Source of the DNA: Winogradskyella marina
Lineage (GTDB): Bacteria > Bacteroidota > Bacteroidia > Flavobacteriales > Flavobacteriaceae
Assembly (NCBI RefSeq): GCF_015645385.1
Contig: NZ_JADOET010000004.1
Coordinates: 1-64,000 of the forward strand
DNA: 64,000 nt
Reading direction: 5' to 3'
The position numbers and the translations under genes are program-made. The notes beneath the pieces were generated by a model, which searched no databases, was not told the origin of the DNA, and saw nothing but the letters and a program-made list of their open reading frames with translations. Shown one piece after another: positions 16,889-27,508 of this stretch. The stretch's first letter is position 1. Every line of letters begins with the position of its first letter.

Positions 16889-17878
16889 TTAACGTGCAAG
16901 CTTGCGCAATGCTACCCACTGCTTCAACATTTCTCTAGAATCTACAGCAGGATAACCTAATACTGTTTTTCCTGCTTCTACATCGTTCATCACTCCAGAA
17001 CCTGCTCCAACAGTCGCTCCAGAATGAATAGTCGTATGATCTTTTATGGATGCAGAACCACCAATAACAACACCATCTCCTAAGGTCACTGAACCTGCTA
17101 AACCTGAACTTCCTGCCATAATACAAGATCGTCCAAGCACACAATTATGTGCAATTTGAACCAAATTATCGATCTTACAGCCGTCTCCTAATATCGTAGA
17201 ACTAAATTTACCACGATCTACACAAGAGTTGGCTCCAATTTCAACAGCATTCCCAATCACAACATTTCCTATATGTGGAATTTTAACCAGTCCTCTTCCA
17301 TCGTCACTTGGTCTATATCCAAATCCATCGGCTCCAATGCTCACATTATTATGAAAAATACAGTGACTACCAATGACAGAGCGCTCTCTAATTATGGTTC
17401 CAGACCAAATTGTAGTATGATCTCCAATGGTGGTTTCATCTAAAATAGTCACGTTTGGATATATCGTTATATGGTCTCCCAAAACTACATCTTTACCAAT
17501 GTAAGAACCTGCACCTACTCTACTTCCACTGCCAATTTTAGCAGAAGGATCTATGGTTGCTGAAGGATGAATATCAGTTTCAAAATGTGGTGCTTTTGGC
17601 GTAAACGTTTCTAGTAATTTTGCCATGGCTAAATCGGCATTTTTTACTTTAATAAACACACGATTGTCACCTGGTTCAATATCAATATTCTCATTAACAA
17701 TAGCTAAACTGGCTTTTGAGTCTTTCCATAACCCTGCAAATTTCCGACTTCCGATAAAGGTAGCCTGATGTTTATTCGCTTTCTGAATTTGCTCTAATCC
17801 TGTAATTTCATTGGTGGTTTCGCCAAAAACCTCTCCGTTAATAATGGCATTTATATCTTCTATTGAAAATGATTTCAT
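16889..17878 (-). CDS. LpxD-family N-acyltransferase paralogue
   Basis: 329 residues. The N-terminal LpxD domain (about 1-95) is followed by a left-handed beta-helix of hexapeptide repeats (about 105-300), with the active-site stretch [12 protein letters not shown] (catalytic His in AHN). LpxD transfers a 3-hydroxyacyl chain from acyl carrier protein to UDP-glucosamine in lipid A synthesis. The canonical lpxD sits in the lipid A cluster at 58383-59411, and a third relative lies at 54436-55371. This one is isolated, so a specialised or alternative acyl acceptor or chain is possible. Confidence 0.85.
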   Translation of the reverse strand: MKSFSIEDINAIINGEVFGETTNEITGLEQIQKANKHQATFIGSRKFAGLWKDSKASLAIVNENIDIEPGDNRVFIKVKNADLAMAKLLETFTPKAPHFETDIHPSATIDPSAKIGSGSRVGAGSYIGKDVVLGDHITIYPNVTILDETTIGDHTTIWSGTIIRERSVIGSHCIFHNNVSIGADGFGYRPSDDGRGLVKIPHIGNVVIGNAVEIGANSCVDRGKFSSTILGDGCKIDNLVQIAHNCVLGRSCIMAGSSGLAGSVTLGDGVVIGGSASIKDHTTIHSGATVGAGSGVMNDVEAGKTVLGYPAVDSREMLKQWVALRKLAR

Positions 17879-18075
17879 AGGTGTAAATTTGAGTATTTAT
17901 TATTTAGAGAGACAAGGTAATACTAATAATATGAAACTACAACCGCTTCTTATTGGTCAATCGGAATGCTACAACACACAAAAACACACCGTATTAAATT
18001 ACAGCATGTTACGAATTAAACTACATATCATTCGTTCCTCGTTCTATTGAAATGACAACGATCTGTTCAAAACAA

Positions 18076-19194
18076 TTACATCGTTATTTCTCTAAAGGTA
18101 ATCCCTAAAGCTTTTTGTGTATCTATGATCTTTTGCATTTCCCCTGGAATGATTAATGCAATAGATTGCCCTGTTTTACCCGCTCTGGCTGTTCGTCCAC
18201 TGCGATGCGTGTAGTAATCTAATTGTTCTGGTAATTGATGGTGTAATACAAAAGCAAGATTATTAACATCGATTCCTCGTGCTGAAACATCTGTTGAAAT
18301 TAAAACTTGTAAACTTTCATTCTTAAACGCACGCATTACTTTATCGCGTTCTTTTTGTTGCATGTCACCTTCTAAAGCACCAACAGCAAAACCTTCGTTT
18401 TGTAATTGTTCAGCTAAGGCTTTTGTACCTGCTTTGGTTCTACAAAAAATAATTCCGCGTTCTTCTTGTCGTTTGTCTAAAATACGGATAATCATATTCA
18501 CTTTGTCTTTTATAGACGTATGAATAAAATGATGTGAAATATTTTCGTTTACCAAAGCGTTTTTGTTCACCTCTACTCGAGCTGCATTTGGTGACATATA
18601 ATTCTTTATAATCGACTTAATCTCGTCTGGCATCGTTGCAGAAAACAACCATGTTTGTCGTCTAGACGTGTTGAATTTTAAAATCTTATTCAAATCTTCT
18701 TTAAACCCCATACTTAACATTTCGTCAGCTTCATCTAAAACTAAGGTCTTTACTTTTGAAATATCTACAGCTCCTCGCTCTACTAAATCGAGTAAACGTC
18801 CTGGAGTGGCAACCACAATATGCGTGGTTCTTTTTAAATTTTGAATTTGCTTATCTATTTTTTCACCTCCATAAACACCTTCAGCAAATATCTTGTGATC
18901 TATATACTTTGTAAATCTAAAGAGTTGTTTTTGAATTTGCTGCACCAACTCTCGTGTAGGTGCAATAATCAATGCCTGAACATCTGAATTATTCGGGTCT
19001 ATAGTATGTAAAACCGGTAACCCAAAAGCGGCTGTTTTGCCCGTTCCCGTTTGTGCTAAACCAATTAAATCGGTTTTAGATTCTAATAAAATGGGAATAG
19101 CAATTTCTTGTATTTCCGTTGGCTTAACAATATTAAGCTCTTTTAAGCCTTTTATATAAAATTTGTGAACGCCTAGTTCTGAAAATGTTGTCAT
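18076..19194 (-). CDS. DEAD-box RNA helicase
   Basis: 372 residues with all superfamily II motifs: Q motif (PTEIQEIAIP), I AQTGTGKT near 45-52, Ia PTRELVQQ, II DEAD in LVLDEADEML, III SAT, IV IIFCRTK, V STDVSARGIDV, VI HRSGRTARAGKTG. It ends shortly after motif VI (ALGITFREITM), so it has only a compact core and lacks the C-terminal extension of DbpA. It probably unwinds RNA in ribosome assembly or RNA decay. The gene is alone on the minus strand. Confidence 0.9.
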   Translation of the reverse strand: MTTFSELGVHKFYIKGLKELNIVKPTEIQEIAIPILLESKTDLIGLAQTGTGKTAAFGLPVLHTIDPNNSDVQALIIAPTRELVQQIQKQLFRFTKYIDHKIFAEGVYGGEKIDKQIQNLKRTTHIVVATPGRLLDLVERGAVDISKVKTLVLDEADEMLSMGFKEDLNKILKFNTSRRQTWLFSATMPDEIKSIIKNYMSPNAARVEVNKNALVNENISHHFIHTSIKDKVNMIIRILDKRQEERGIIFCRTKAGTKALAEQLQNEGFAVGALEGDMQQKERDKVMRAFKNESLQVLISTDVSARGIDVNNLAFVLHHQLPEQLDYYTHRSGRTARAGKTGQSIALIIPGEMQKIIDTQKALGITFREITM

Positions 19195-19270
19195 AATTTA
19201 TAATTAAAAAATACAAAGGTAACTTTAACGCGTGGTATTATACGTCTATAATACTAATATTATACAATAA

Positions 19271-19306
19271 AAAAAAGACCATCTAACCGTAATTAGACTG
19301 TCTTTT
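19271..19306 (-). terminator. Intrinsic terminator of the 19330-19716 gene
   Basis: Imperfect stem AAGACAGTCTAA/TTAGATGGTCTT followed by eight T on the minus strand, just beyond the stop at 19330. Confidence 0.65.
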
Positions 19307-19329
19307 AAGTGTCTTAATAAAATGAACGA

Positions 19330-19716
19330 CTATTTATGGTCCGTATCATCAGTAGAATTTATCATGGCTATAGGTTGAAGTTGTGGTTTAATACGTTTGT
19401 ATAAATCAAATTGTGGCTGAGTCAACACATTTCGTATTTCTAAAGTTTCTGCTTTTCGTAATTTATATAACATATTAAGTTTTTCTTCCCCAACAAACTG
19501 GCGATGAATATTTTCTTCTTTGATTAAAAATTCTTCAACTTTTTTTTCGAAAAGAATAAATTGCTTGCCATCTAATCCTAATTGATCATCATAAGTTTTG
19601 GTGATTTTTGTAGCCACAGCTTCTAACGCTTTATGGTCCTTTTGTAATATCGGATCTTGAGCAGATACATTAAAAGTAAATAAGAAGGTTATTATAATTA
19701 ATATCGTTTTCATCAT
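19330..19716 (-). CDS. Secreted small helical protein
   Basis: 128 residues. A signal peptide (MMKTILIIITFLFTFNVSAQ) ends at an AQ-D cleavage site near residue 20. The mature part is charged and helical (KALEAVATKITKTYDDQL, FEKKVEEFLIKEENI, LRKAETLEIRNVLTQPQFDLYKRIKPQ). Its shape is like periplasmic Spy/CpxP-type or DUF helical proteins of flavobacteria, but no defining motif is present. It is likely periplasmic. Function unknown. Confidence 0.7.
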   Translation of the reverse strand: MMKTILIIITFLFTFNVSAQDPILQKDHKALEAVATKITKTYDDQLGLDGKQFILFEKKVEEFLIKEENIHRQFVGEEKLNMLYKLRKAETLEIRNVLTQPQFDLYKRIKPQLQPIAMINSTDDTDHK

Positions 19717-20027
19717 TAAATTTTTTGGTTCTCTTTAAGCTAAAAAAATCATCTATGATTAACAAAAAAATTAAGAAAACTTAACCTTAAACCGTTAAAT
19801 TTAACAATGAATTAATAGTTGCAATAAGTACTTATAAACTTTTAAACAACAATCGATTAAATAATATTTTTTTATCTAAAAAAGCATAACAGCAATTACT
19901 AAGACTATTATTTTTTCAGCATTGAATTCATCCTTATACAGATGAATTAATGTAATTATACTTCGGAAGAAACCGTTTGTTTTAACTAGAAAATATGACT
20001 GTAAAAACTAAGGTTTATGAATGTATA
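19717..20027. other. 311-bp gene-free spacer
   Basis: Very AT-rich. I see no gene, repeat or clear promoter. Confidence 0.6.
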
Positions 20028-20621
20028 TTATTGGGAGTTATCCTTAGGTTTAAGCCGCCCATCATAACGCATCACAGTTCTAAAATTAGACCTCACGTCT
20101 ACAACAGCTTTATGATTTGGATATATTTTAAGGTTTATATCGTAATTCTCGGTCCCTTCACCACTTATATTAAATTCAATATTAAGCGTTCTGTTCTCTT
20201 TATTTATTGTTTTTTCATAGGCTTTAGGAATACCTTCAAAAACAATTCCGCCATTGGCGCGTCCATATGAACCGCCATTTAAACGTCTTTCACCAAAAAA
20301 GGATAAATCACCTTTAACAGTATCGGCTTGTATTTCAATAAAATGACCATCGCCAGCCACATCAATTCTACTCGCACTATTTCCAGTTCCAGGCATTAAT
20401 ATGGCATTAGCCACTTGTTGTGTTGCCGCAGTTACAAACGGATACGCTACATCGACTTCTATATAATAAGTGTCGTTTTGCATTAACTGTTCTAAACTAT
20501 GAATCTCGCTAAGGTAGCTTTCGCCCTTAGTGACGTCGGTAGATTTACAATTCCACAACAAACCGAGCACAGCTATACCGAAAAGTATGCCTAGTTTTTT
20601 ATTATTTAGTCTTTTAATCAT
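20028..20621 (-). CDS. DUF4251 lipoprotein
   Basis: 197 residues. The signal LGILFGIAVLGLLWNCKS has a lipobox-like LLWNC, so Cys26 may be lipidated. The mature part matches DUF4251: YYIEVDVAYPFVT, GDLSFFGERRLNGGSYG, GGIVFEGIP, NIEFNISGEGTENYDINLKIYPNHKAVVDVRSNFRTVMRYDGRL. This is a beta-rich periplasmic family of unknown function, common in Bacteroidetes. It is monocistronic. A second protein of similar build lies at 29733-30194. Confidence 0.8.
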   Translation of the reverse strand: MIKRLNNKKLGILFGIAVLGLLWNCKSTDVTKGESYLSEIHSLEQLMQNDTYYIEVDVAYPFVTAATQQVANAILMPGTGNSASRIDVAGDGHFIEIQADTVKGDLSFFGERRLNGGSYGRANGGIVFEGIPKAYEKTINKENRTLNIEFNISGEGTENYDINLKIYPNHKAVVDVRSNFRTVMRYDGRLKPKDNSQ

Positions 20622-20758
20622 AATGACTTAAGATACTACCTAAATCTTGAAATTACAATGACATTAACAGTCTTTTAAATATAAAGCAGTTCTAAATATT
20701 TCTAGATTTAAGTTATCAACCTAAAGCATAAAGCCAATATGAAACGGTTGATAATGTA

Positions 20759-22309
20759 TTACCAGCTAATTGGGCGATAATCCTTCAAGAATTTTCCTGC
20801 CCAATGTTTCCCTGTATTAATACCGTCAAAAAGTGGATCCATTACACGAGCAGCACCATCAACAATATCTAATGGTGGTTGAAAATCGTGTAACTCTTGT
20901 TTGCGTTTTGCCAATTCCGCAGGATCTTCGTCGGTTACCCAACCGGTATCCACTGCATTCATAAAAATCCCTTCCTTAGCCAAGCTTCCTGCAGCTGTAT
21001 GCGTTAACATATTTAAAGCGGCTTTTGCCATATTGGTATGTGGATGACGATCTTCCTTAAAAAACGAATGAAACTTCCCTTCCATCGCAGAAACATTAAT
21101 GATGTGCTTCTGACCTGTAGGATGTTTTTTCATAACTTCAGATAAACGATTACATAACACAAAAGGAGCTACCGAATTAACCAACTGAACTTCAATCATT
21201 TCCGTGGTTTCAATTTCACCTAATTTAAGTCTCCAACTATTGGTTTTTCTTAAATCAACTTGTTGTAAATCGGCATCTAATTTCCCTTCCGGAAAGACTT
21301 CTTGTGATACTAATGTATTATCAAAACTATATGGAATTTGCGATAATTTAGCCGAAGCTCTTAATCCTATTCCTGGTTCTGGCCCATGCCAAGTCACAGG
21401 CATATTTTTATTAGGGGATGCTCCTGAAGTTAATTGTTTTAACTCTACTAAACACTCTGTGTGGTCGTTCAATAAATCGCGAGCAAACTTAGGTAATTCC
21501 TCTATCGGTCGCTCTTCATTTGGCATTAAATGACTATAAAAACCTGCTGGACGTCTTACGGTTTGTGCCGCATTATTAATTAGAATATCGAGCTTTTCGT
21601 AGCGTTGTTCTATAAAATTACAGAAGATTTCCACACTCGGAATATGTCTTAAATCTAAACCGTGAATTTTTAGACGATGTCCCCATTCTGTAAAGTCCTC
21701 TTCTTTAGAAAAACGTAAGGCAGAATCTACAGGAAATCGCGTTGTTGCAATAACAGTAGCACCTCCACGTAATAACATCAATGTAATGTGGTATCCAATT
21801 TTTAATCGTGAGCCTGTAATTACAGCCACCTGTCCTTTTACGTCTGCAGTTTGAAAACGTTTGGCATAATTAAAATCGCCACACTCCTCACACATGGTAT
21901 CGTAAAAATGATGCAACTTGGTGAATAAGGTTTTACAAACGTAGCAGTTTCGAGGTGATTCTAGTTCTAATTGATCTTTGGCTTTTAACTCTGCTTCAGG
22001 CAATAATTTTGGAGCCACGAAAATATGTGCTTCTCGTGCGCTTCTAATGCCTGTTTCTTTTCGTGCATTTTTATCACGAGCAGCTTGCTTACGTTTTGCT
22101 GCTTTTTTGGCGTCTTTTTTTCGACGCGAAAACTCGTCTCTACTTGGCCTAGATAATTGTCCAGAAGCTTTAATTAAAGCCGTTCTTTGCGGTTTTGGGA
22201 TTTCAAAAATTTGATCAGTATCAGTAACTAAGCGTTCTAAAATAGAAATGCAATTTTCAATCTCTTCGATTGGGATGTCAGCTTTCTGCTCGGAATTATC
22301 GTTTTTCAT
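20759..22309 (-). CDS. SDR family oxidoreductase with N-terminal zinc-binding extension
   Basis: 516 residues, roughly twice the usual SDR length. Residues 50-95 are very basic. A CxxC pair at 122/125 and another at 140/143 suggest a zinc ribbon. The Rossmann domain starts at 158 with TGSRLKIG (165-172), then NNAAQT near 250. Ser is present in INVSAMEG, but the catalytic Tyr-x3-Lys position reads T425-NMA-K429. The Tyr general acid of classical SDRs is therefore absent, although the flanking fold is well preserved, including the [10 protein letters not shown] region after the active site. An NAD(P)-linked reaction is uncertain. The gene stands alone. Confidence 0.8.
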   Translation of the reverse strand: MKNDNSEQKADIPIEEIENCISILERLVTDTDQIFEIPKPQRTALIKASGQLSRPSRDEFSRRKKDAKKAAKRKQAARDKNARKETGIRSAREAHIFVAPKLLPEAELKAKDQLELESPRNCYVCKTLFTKLHHFYDTMCEECGDFNYAKRFQTADVKGQVAVITGSRLKIGYHITLMLLRGGATVIATTRFPVDSALRFSKEEDFTEWGHRLKIHGLDLRHIPSVEIFCNFIEQRYEKLDILINNAAQTVRRPAGFYSHLMPNEERPIEELPKFARDLLNDHTECLVELKQLTSGASPNKNMPVTWHGPEPGIGLRASAKLSQIPYSFDNTLVSQEVFPEGKLDADLQQVDLRKTNSWRLKLGEIETTEMIEVQLVNSVAPFVLCNRLSEVMKKHPTGQKHIINVSAMEGKFHSFFKEDRHPHTNMAKAALNMLTHTAAGSLAKEGIFMNAVDTGWVTDEDPAELAKRKQELHDFQPPLDIVDGAARVMDPLFDGINTGKHWAGKFLKDYRPISW

Positions 22310-22394
22310 TTCTTTTTTCAGGAATACAATTTTTTTATAAACAAGTTATTGCTAATTCAGTTAATTAAACCACATCCCACAATAACTCATGCAA

Positions 22395-23948
22395 CTAATC
22401 CTCTGGCGGAAACCCGTGAATTTCCTCAAACTTCTCATCAAAATTAGTTCTTAAATACGAGTTTAATTTCTTTTTATAATCATCTTTTAACCATTTAAGA
22501 AAATTATACGTACTCCTACTAATGCATTTGGCATAGACTGCAATTCTGTTGTCTATATCTTCTTTTAATAATTTAGCCAACGCGAGAGCATCATAAACAT
22601 CTTCACTGTTTTCGATACAAATTTTAGCATGGTGCTCAATAGACCGTTCTAAAACTACTTTTGAAGATTCTCCACTATCAACAGCATCTTTGTAGGTTTG
22701 CTTAATATCAAAATAGGTATCTTCAGACTTTGAGAACTCTTCTTTAATTTCATCTGATAAATCGTGCTTAAAATTAGACTCAATGGCTTCATCATCCTTA
22801 ATTCTATCAGCATACCAATTTGGTGATTTAAAAATAAGCTGCCAATCTAAATCTGCTCCCCAAGGTCCAAATCTATAAAGATTATTTCCTAAGTCAATCG
22901 TTGTAAATTTCGATTTATTATTCAAAATACGAGAGCCACGACCAATCATTTGATAATATAAGGTCAAAGATTTTGTTGCTCTGTTTAAGATAATGGTATC
23001 AATTGTTGGTTCATCAAAACCAGTTGTTAAAATACTAACCGATGTTAAAATGGCATTTGGTGTCTCATGAAACCATTGTAAAATTTGCTTACGTTGTTTT
23101 TTCGTAGCTGTATTGTCTAAGTGCATAATTGGCAAATCGGCTTCACGAAATGCATAATACACACTAATAGACGTATTAATACCATTATTAAAAATTAGTG
23201 TCTTCTTCCCTAGCGAGTGTTTTTTATAAGCATCGATTAGTTTCTGCAACATCGCTGGACTCGAATATAAATCCTCAGACGATTTTACCGTATAATCTCC
23301 GTTAGAGCCCACTTCTAATGATGTTAAACCCATATCATAAGCATATGTTTCTGCTCGTGCTAAAAACTCATTCTCTATAAGGTTTTCAATCGTTTCACCT
23401 GTAATAAGTTCATCGTAGTTATCCTTCATTGGTAACTCTTTATTAGAACTTAAAGGAGTTGCTGTAACGCCAAGGATAAATGATTTATCAAAAAACTTAA
23501 AAAGTTTGGTAAAAGAATTGTAATGTGCTTCATCAATAATCACTAAACCAACATCTGAAATATCTAATTTATCATCATTTAAACGATTATTTAAAGTTTC
23601 AACCATTGCAACAAAACAAGAATATTCTGCTTGGTCATCTAAATTCGCCTTACTATTCACCACTTTATTGGTCACACCAAAACCATCTAACATTTTAGAT
23701 GTTTGGTTACAAAGCTCCACTCTGTGCGTCATTATCAAAACCTTCTTGTTATGATTTTTTAGGTATTGACGTACCATTTCAGAGAAAATAACCGTTTTTC
23801 CACCACCTGTTGGTAGCTGGTATAATAAGTGATAATCATCACGTTCGTTATCAAACTTTTCGAAAATCTGACTTATGGCACCTTGTTGGTAGTCGTATAA
23901 TTCTTTATCGGTTTTTTTTTCTTGAACAGCTTGATTTGTTTGAGACAT
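22395..23948 (-). CDS. SF2 DEAH helicase (type III restriction-like / SSL2 type)
   Basis: 517 residues: Q-like YDYQQGAISQI at 18-28, Walker A PTGGGKT, motif Ia THRVEL, motif II DEAH in LVIIDEAHYNSF, motif III GVTATPLS, motif V TTGFDEP and motif VI QMIGRGSR. The C-terminal 150 residues are charged and helical without a known nuclease motif. It belongs to the DNA-helicase branch found in nucleotide excision repair (XPB-like) and restriction R subunits. No restriction methylase is adjacent, so a repair or general role is more likely. Confidence 0.85.
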   Translation of the reverse strand: MSQTNQAVQEKKTDKELYDYQQGAISQIFEKFDNERDDYHLLYQLPTGGGKTVIFSEMVRQYLKNHNKKVLIMTHRVELCNQTSKMLDGFGVTNKVVNSKANLDDQAEYSCFVAMVETLNNRLNDDKLDISDVGLVIIDEAHYNSFTKLFKFFDKSFILGVTATPLSSNKELPMKDNYDELITGETIENLIENEFLARAETYAYDMGLTSLEVGSNGDYTVKSSEDLYSSPAMLQKLIDAYKKHSLGKKTLIFNNGINTSISVYYAFREADLPIMHLDNTATKKQRKQILQWFHETPNAILTSVSILTTGFDEPTIDTIILNRATKSLTLYYQMIGRGSRILNNKSKFTTIDLGNNLYRFGPWGADLDWQLIFKSPNWYADRIKDDEAIESNFKHDLSDEIKEEFSKSEDTYFDIKQTYKDAVDSGESSKVVLERSIEHHAKICIENSEDVYDALALAKLLKEDIDNRIAVYAKCISRSTYNFLKWLKDDYKKKLNSYLRTNFDEKFEEIHGFPPED

Positions 23949-24161
23949 AAATTTAGTTTCGGATTATATTTTGAAATTGCAAATTTACAACACTTTATAA
24001 CACAAAAAAAGTATCACAGCAATTGATAAGCACTCAGTTTCATGAAAGTTATATTTTTTTAAACTTTAAAAGTTCTGAGGAGATTAAAAAAAATATATTC
24101 TCAAATAATATTTTATCATATATTTACGTTTCCACTATTTATTAGATTTTTTTTTCCCTCT

Positions 24162-25088
24162 ATGAAATACCTCCTTATTAGTATTGTCTTTTTGTGTAGT
24201 TCATTATTCGCATTTACTCAAAACGATTCGATTTCCAATGCTTTAAAAATTGAATTACAATCTTATAAAATTAAAAGAGGACTCGTCATTGAGACCGTTG
24301 AAATTCCTTTAGTAACAAAAAAAGCGTTAGCTATTGATATTAAAGCAGACCATTGGGATACTAGTGTTCACAATCCTTATGTAGATACCGTTCAACAATT
24401 TCCTTTAGAATTAAATTTCACAGACAGCACGTATGCGTCACCTGTTCCGCATATAAAAGTTGTGACATCGCGTTATGGCTGGCGACGAGGACGACCACAT
24501 AATGGCATTGATATCGATTTAGTTACTGGTGATTCTGTGGTTACAATTTTAGATGGCATTGTGCGTTTTGCGAAATATACCAATGGCTTTGGAAACGCGG
24601 TTGTAGTGCGACACTTTAATGGTTTAGAATCGACATATGCACACTTATCGCATATTGGAGTTAAGGCTAACGACACCTTAGTTAAAGGTCAATATATTGG
24701 AAAAGGTGGCAACACCGGAAATTCTAGAGGCAGTCACCTCCATTTAGAATTGAGTTATAAAGGCGAGCAAATTCACCCTGAATATCTTTTCGATTTTTCG
24801 TCTAAGAATGCTATAAGATCAGAGCAGGTTTGGGTTACTCAAAAGTGGACACATGCTAGGTTTCATAACTCAAGACGTGTGAGTAAGGTTAAAGTTATAA
24901 AATCGGCAGACGAAGCTGCATTAGAAAGTTTAGCCCGTCGACCTAAAATGTATATTGTTAAAAAGGGAGATACGCTTTATGGGATTTCGAGACGAAACAA
25001 CATGTCTATTTCAAGACTTTGTAAAACTAATGCCATTAAACAATCGTCTCCGTTAAAAATTGGTCAAAAATTAGTTTTAGAAATATAA
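24162..25088 (+). CDS. M23 metallopeptidase with C-terminal LysM
   Basis: 308 residues. The signal peptide is at 1-19 (LCSSLFAFTQ). The peptidase M23 domain covers about 95-215 with zinc ligands H113-x3-D117 and H194 (HLHLEL), and the second catalytic His at 161 (YAHLS). One LysM at about 263-308 (YIVKKGDTLYGISRRNN ... LKIGQKLVLEI) binds peptidoglycan. The expected role is an endopeptidase acting on peptidoglycan cross-links in the periplasm. It is monocistronic. Confidence 0.9.
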   Translation: MKYLLISIVFLCSSLFAFTQNDSISNALKIELQSYKIKRGLVIETVEIPLVTKKALAIDIKADHWDTSVHNPYVDTVQQFPLELNFTDSTYASPVPHIKVVTSRYGWRRGRPHNGIDIDLVTGDSVVTILDGIVRFAKYTNGFGNAVVVRHFNGLESTYAHLSHIGVKANDTLVKGQYIGKGGNTGNSRGSHLHLELSYKGEQIHPEYLFDFSSKNAIRSEQVWVTQKWTHARFHNSRRVSKVKVIKSADEAALESLARRPKMYIVKKGDTLYGISRRNNMSISRLCKTNAIKQSSPLKIGQKLVLEI

Positions 25089-25267
25089 ATTAAGCCAAAA
25101 TACCACTTCGCTGTTAGCATTGAGAATTAAGATTTATTCTGAATAATCTAAAAAATAATAGATTATTGACTGTAAATGCCAAAGGAAATTAAGAGAATCT
25201 ATTTATGTATTTTTCGTTTAGTATTTTGAAAATTCTGTAATTTGCACGTTCTAAAAAATAATCCAAA

Positions 25268-27508
25268 TTGAAAGTCTGTATTGCCGAAAAACCAAGTGTT
25301 GCTAGAGAAATCGCCTCTGTATTAGGAGCCACCACCAAGCGTGATGGCTACTACGAAGGCAATGGCTATGCTGTAACCTACACCTTCGGACACCTTTGCA
25401 CCTTATTTGAACCTGCAGATTATAAGCCTTATTGGAAAAGTTGGGATTTAAACAACTTACCTATGTTACCCGAGAAGTTTGAGGTAAAGGTGGCCAATAA
25501 TGAAGGCATTAAAAAGCAATTCAAAATTGTAAAAAGTTTATTTGATAAAGCAGATGTCGTTATAAATTGTGGTGATGCTGGTCAAGAGGGAGAATTAATT
25601 CAACGTTGGGTTATTAACAAAGCCAATTATAACGGTAAAGTACAGCGCTTATGGATTTCATCATTAACTACCGAAGCCATAAAGGAAGGTTTCAATAATT
25701 TAAAACCTGCTGAGAATTATGACAATTTGTATTATGCAGGCTTTTCGCGTTCTATTGGCGATTGGCTTTTAGGCATTAATGCAACACGATTATACACTGT
25801 AAAACATGGTGGCTATAAGCAAGTACTATCTGTAGGGCGCGTGCAAACACCAACATTGGCGATGCTGGTGAATCGTTTTAAAGAGATTGAAAACTTTGTA
25901 CCACAACCGTATTGGGAATTACAAACACTCTATAGAGATACCCTTTTTAGTTATGAAGAAGGTCGTTTTCTCAAGATGGAAGATGGTGAAGTTTTAGCAA
26001 ATAAAGTAAAAGAACAAGACTTTGAAATTGTGTCTATTACCAAAAAGAAAGGCACAGAATACGCACCAAAATTATTCGACCTCACAGGATTGCAGGTGTA
26101 TTGCAATACAAAGTTTGGATTCTCGGCCGATGATACGCTTAAAATTGCGCAAAAACTATACGAAAAAAAGGCGGTAACCTATCCGCGAGTTGATACCACA
26201 TTTTTACCAAATGATGTTTACCCAAAAGTAAAAGGTATTTTATCAAAACTAACTGATTATTCGACGCTTACAGAACCTATTCTAAACAAAAAAATAAAGA
26301 AGTCGTCGCGTGTTTTTAATGATAAAAAAGTAACCGATCACCATGCTATTATTCCAACCGGAATGCAAACACATCTGCAGTACAATGAGCAGCAGGTTTA
26401 TGATATTATTGTAAAACGTTTTATTGCTATTTTTTATGACGATTGTAAAGTATCTAACACTACAGTGATAGGAAAAGCGGCCGATGTTAATTTTAAAACC
26501 ACTGGAAAAGAAATTTTATCTAAAGGTTGGCGCGTTGTATTTGAAAAGAAAGACACGTCGACTGCGCTCAGTACAACAAAAGACAAACTACTTCCTACTT
26601 TTGAAAAAGGTGAAAAAGGACCACACGAACCTTCATTTTTAGAGAAACAAACCAAACCACCAAAACAGTATACAGAAGCGTCACTGCTGCGTGCTATGGA
26701 AACCGCTGGAAAGCAAGTTGAGGATGATGAATTAAGAGATTTAATGAAAGAAAATGGTATTGGTCGTCCGTCTACACGTGCCAATATTATTGAAACACTT
26801 TTTAGACGTAAATACATAAAGCGAAATAAGAAACAGATCTTACCAACAGTTACAGGAATTCAGTTGATTGATACGATTCAAAACGAATTACTAAAGTCGG
26901 CAGAACTCACAGGATCTTGGGAAAAGCAATTAAAGGATATTGAAAAAGGTGAATTTAGCGCGAGTGCATTTATAAGAGGCATGAAACGTATGGTTGATGC
27001 TTTAGTTTATGAAGTACGAAGTGAAAAGGTACAAACTAGAATTTCTGCGGTAAACAATAAACCCATTTCGAAATCGAAATCGAAGCCGAAAACGAAATCA
27101 AAGACGTCAACACTGGTAGGTAGCGCTTGTCCTAAATGTAAAACCGGATCCCTATTAAAAGGAAAATCGGCTTATGGTTGTAATCTATACGGTAAGTCTT
27201 GTGATTTTACTTTACCATTTAACTTTGGTGATAAGAAAATTTCTGAAAAGCAATACATTCGTTTATTAACTAAAGGGTCTACAGTAAATCTAAAAGGCTT
27301 TAAAATTGATGGCAGCACACAACAAGGTTTACTGCGTTTTGATGAAGCTTTTAAATTAAAATTTGAACCTAAACAAACTGCCAAAAAAACAACAATTAAA
27401 GTTGGCGACACATGTCCTAAATGTAAAACAGGACAAATCTTAAAAGGAAAAACAGCTTTTGGATGTAGTAATTATAAAAGTGGTTGTGATTTTAGGGTTA
27501 ATTTTTAA
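25268..27508 (+). CDS. topB: DNA topoisomerase III
   Basis: 746 residues from a TTG start at 25268, where the conserved KVCIAEKPSVAREIA begins; no ATG gives this N-terminus. The Toprim acidic residues lie in CGDAGQEGEL (101-110) and the catalytic Tyr305 in TYPRVDT. Type IA strand passage domains extend to about 600. A basic linker is followed by two zinc ribbons: CPKCKTG...CNLYGKSCDF near 626-655 and CPKCKTG...CSNYKSGCDF at the end. It relaxes and decatenates single-stranded crossings. Its 3' end overlaps the convergent GyrI-like gene by 11 bp. Confidence 0.92.
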   Translation: MKVCIAEKPSVAREIASVLGATTKRDGYYEGNGYAVTYTFGHLCTLFEPADYKPYWKSWDLNNLPMLPEKFEVKVANNEGIKKQFKIVKSLFDKADVVINCGDAGQEGELIQRWVINKANYNGKVQRLWISSLTTEAIKEGFNNLKPAENYDNLYYAGFSRSIGDWLLGINATRLYTVKHGGYKQVLSVGRVQTPTLAMLVNRFKEIENFVPQPYWELQTLYRDTLFSYEEGRFLKMEDGEVLANKVKEQDFEIVSITKKKGTEYAPKLFDLTGLQVYCNTKFGFSADDTLKIAQKLYEKKAVTYPRVDTTFLPNDVYPKVKGILSKLTDYSTLTEPILNKKIKKSSRVFNDKKVTDHHAIIPTGMQTHLQYNEQQVYDIIVKRFIAIFYDDCKVSNTTVIGKAADVNFKTTGKEILSKGWRVVFEKKDTSTALSTTKDKLLPTFEKGEKGPHEPSFLEKQTKPPKQYTEASLLRAMETAGKQVEDDELRDLMKENGIGRPSTRANIIETLFRRKYIKRNKKQILPTVTGIQLIDTIQNELLKSAELTGSWEKQLKDIEKGEFSASAFIRGMKRMVDALVYEVRSEKVQTRISAVNNKPISKSKSKPKTKSKTSTLVGSACPKCKTGSLLKGKSAYGCNLYGKSCDFTLPFNFGDKKISEKQYIRLLTKGSTVNLKGFKIDGSTQQGLLRFDEAFKLKFEPKQTAKKTTIKVGDTCPKCKTGQILKGKTAFGCSNYKSGCDFRVNF

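Noticed and set aside
19995..20270. Plus-strand gene opposite the DUF4251 lipoprotein
   Set aside because: It is antisense to a well-formed lipoprotein gene and has no domain or ribosome-binding context.
22395..23948. Restriction enzyme R subunit or defence helicase
   Set aside because: No methylase, specificity subunit or nuclease motif is nearby; the general SF2 helicase is the safer reading.
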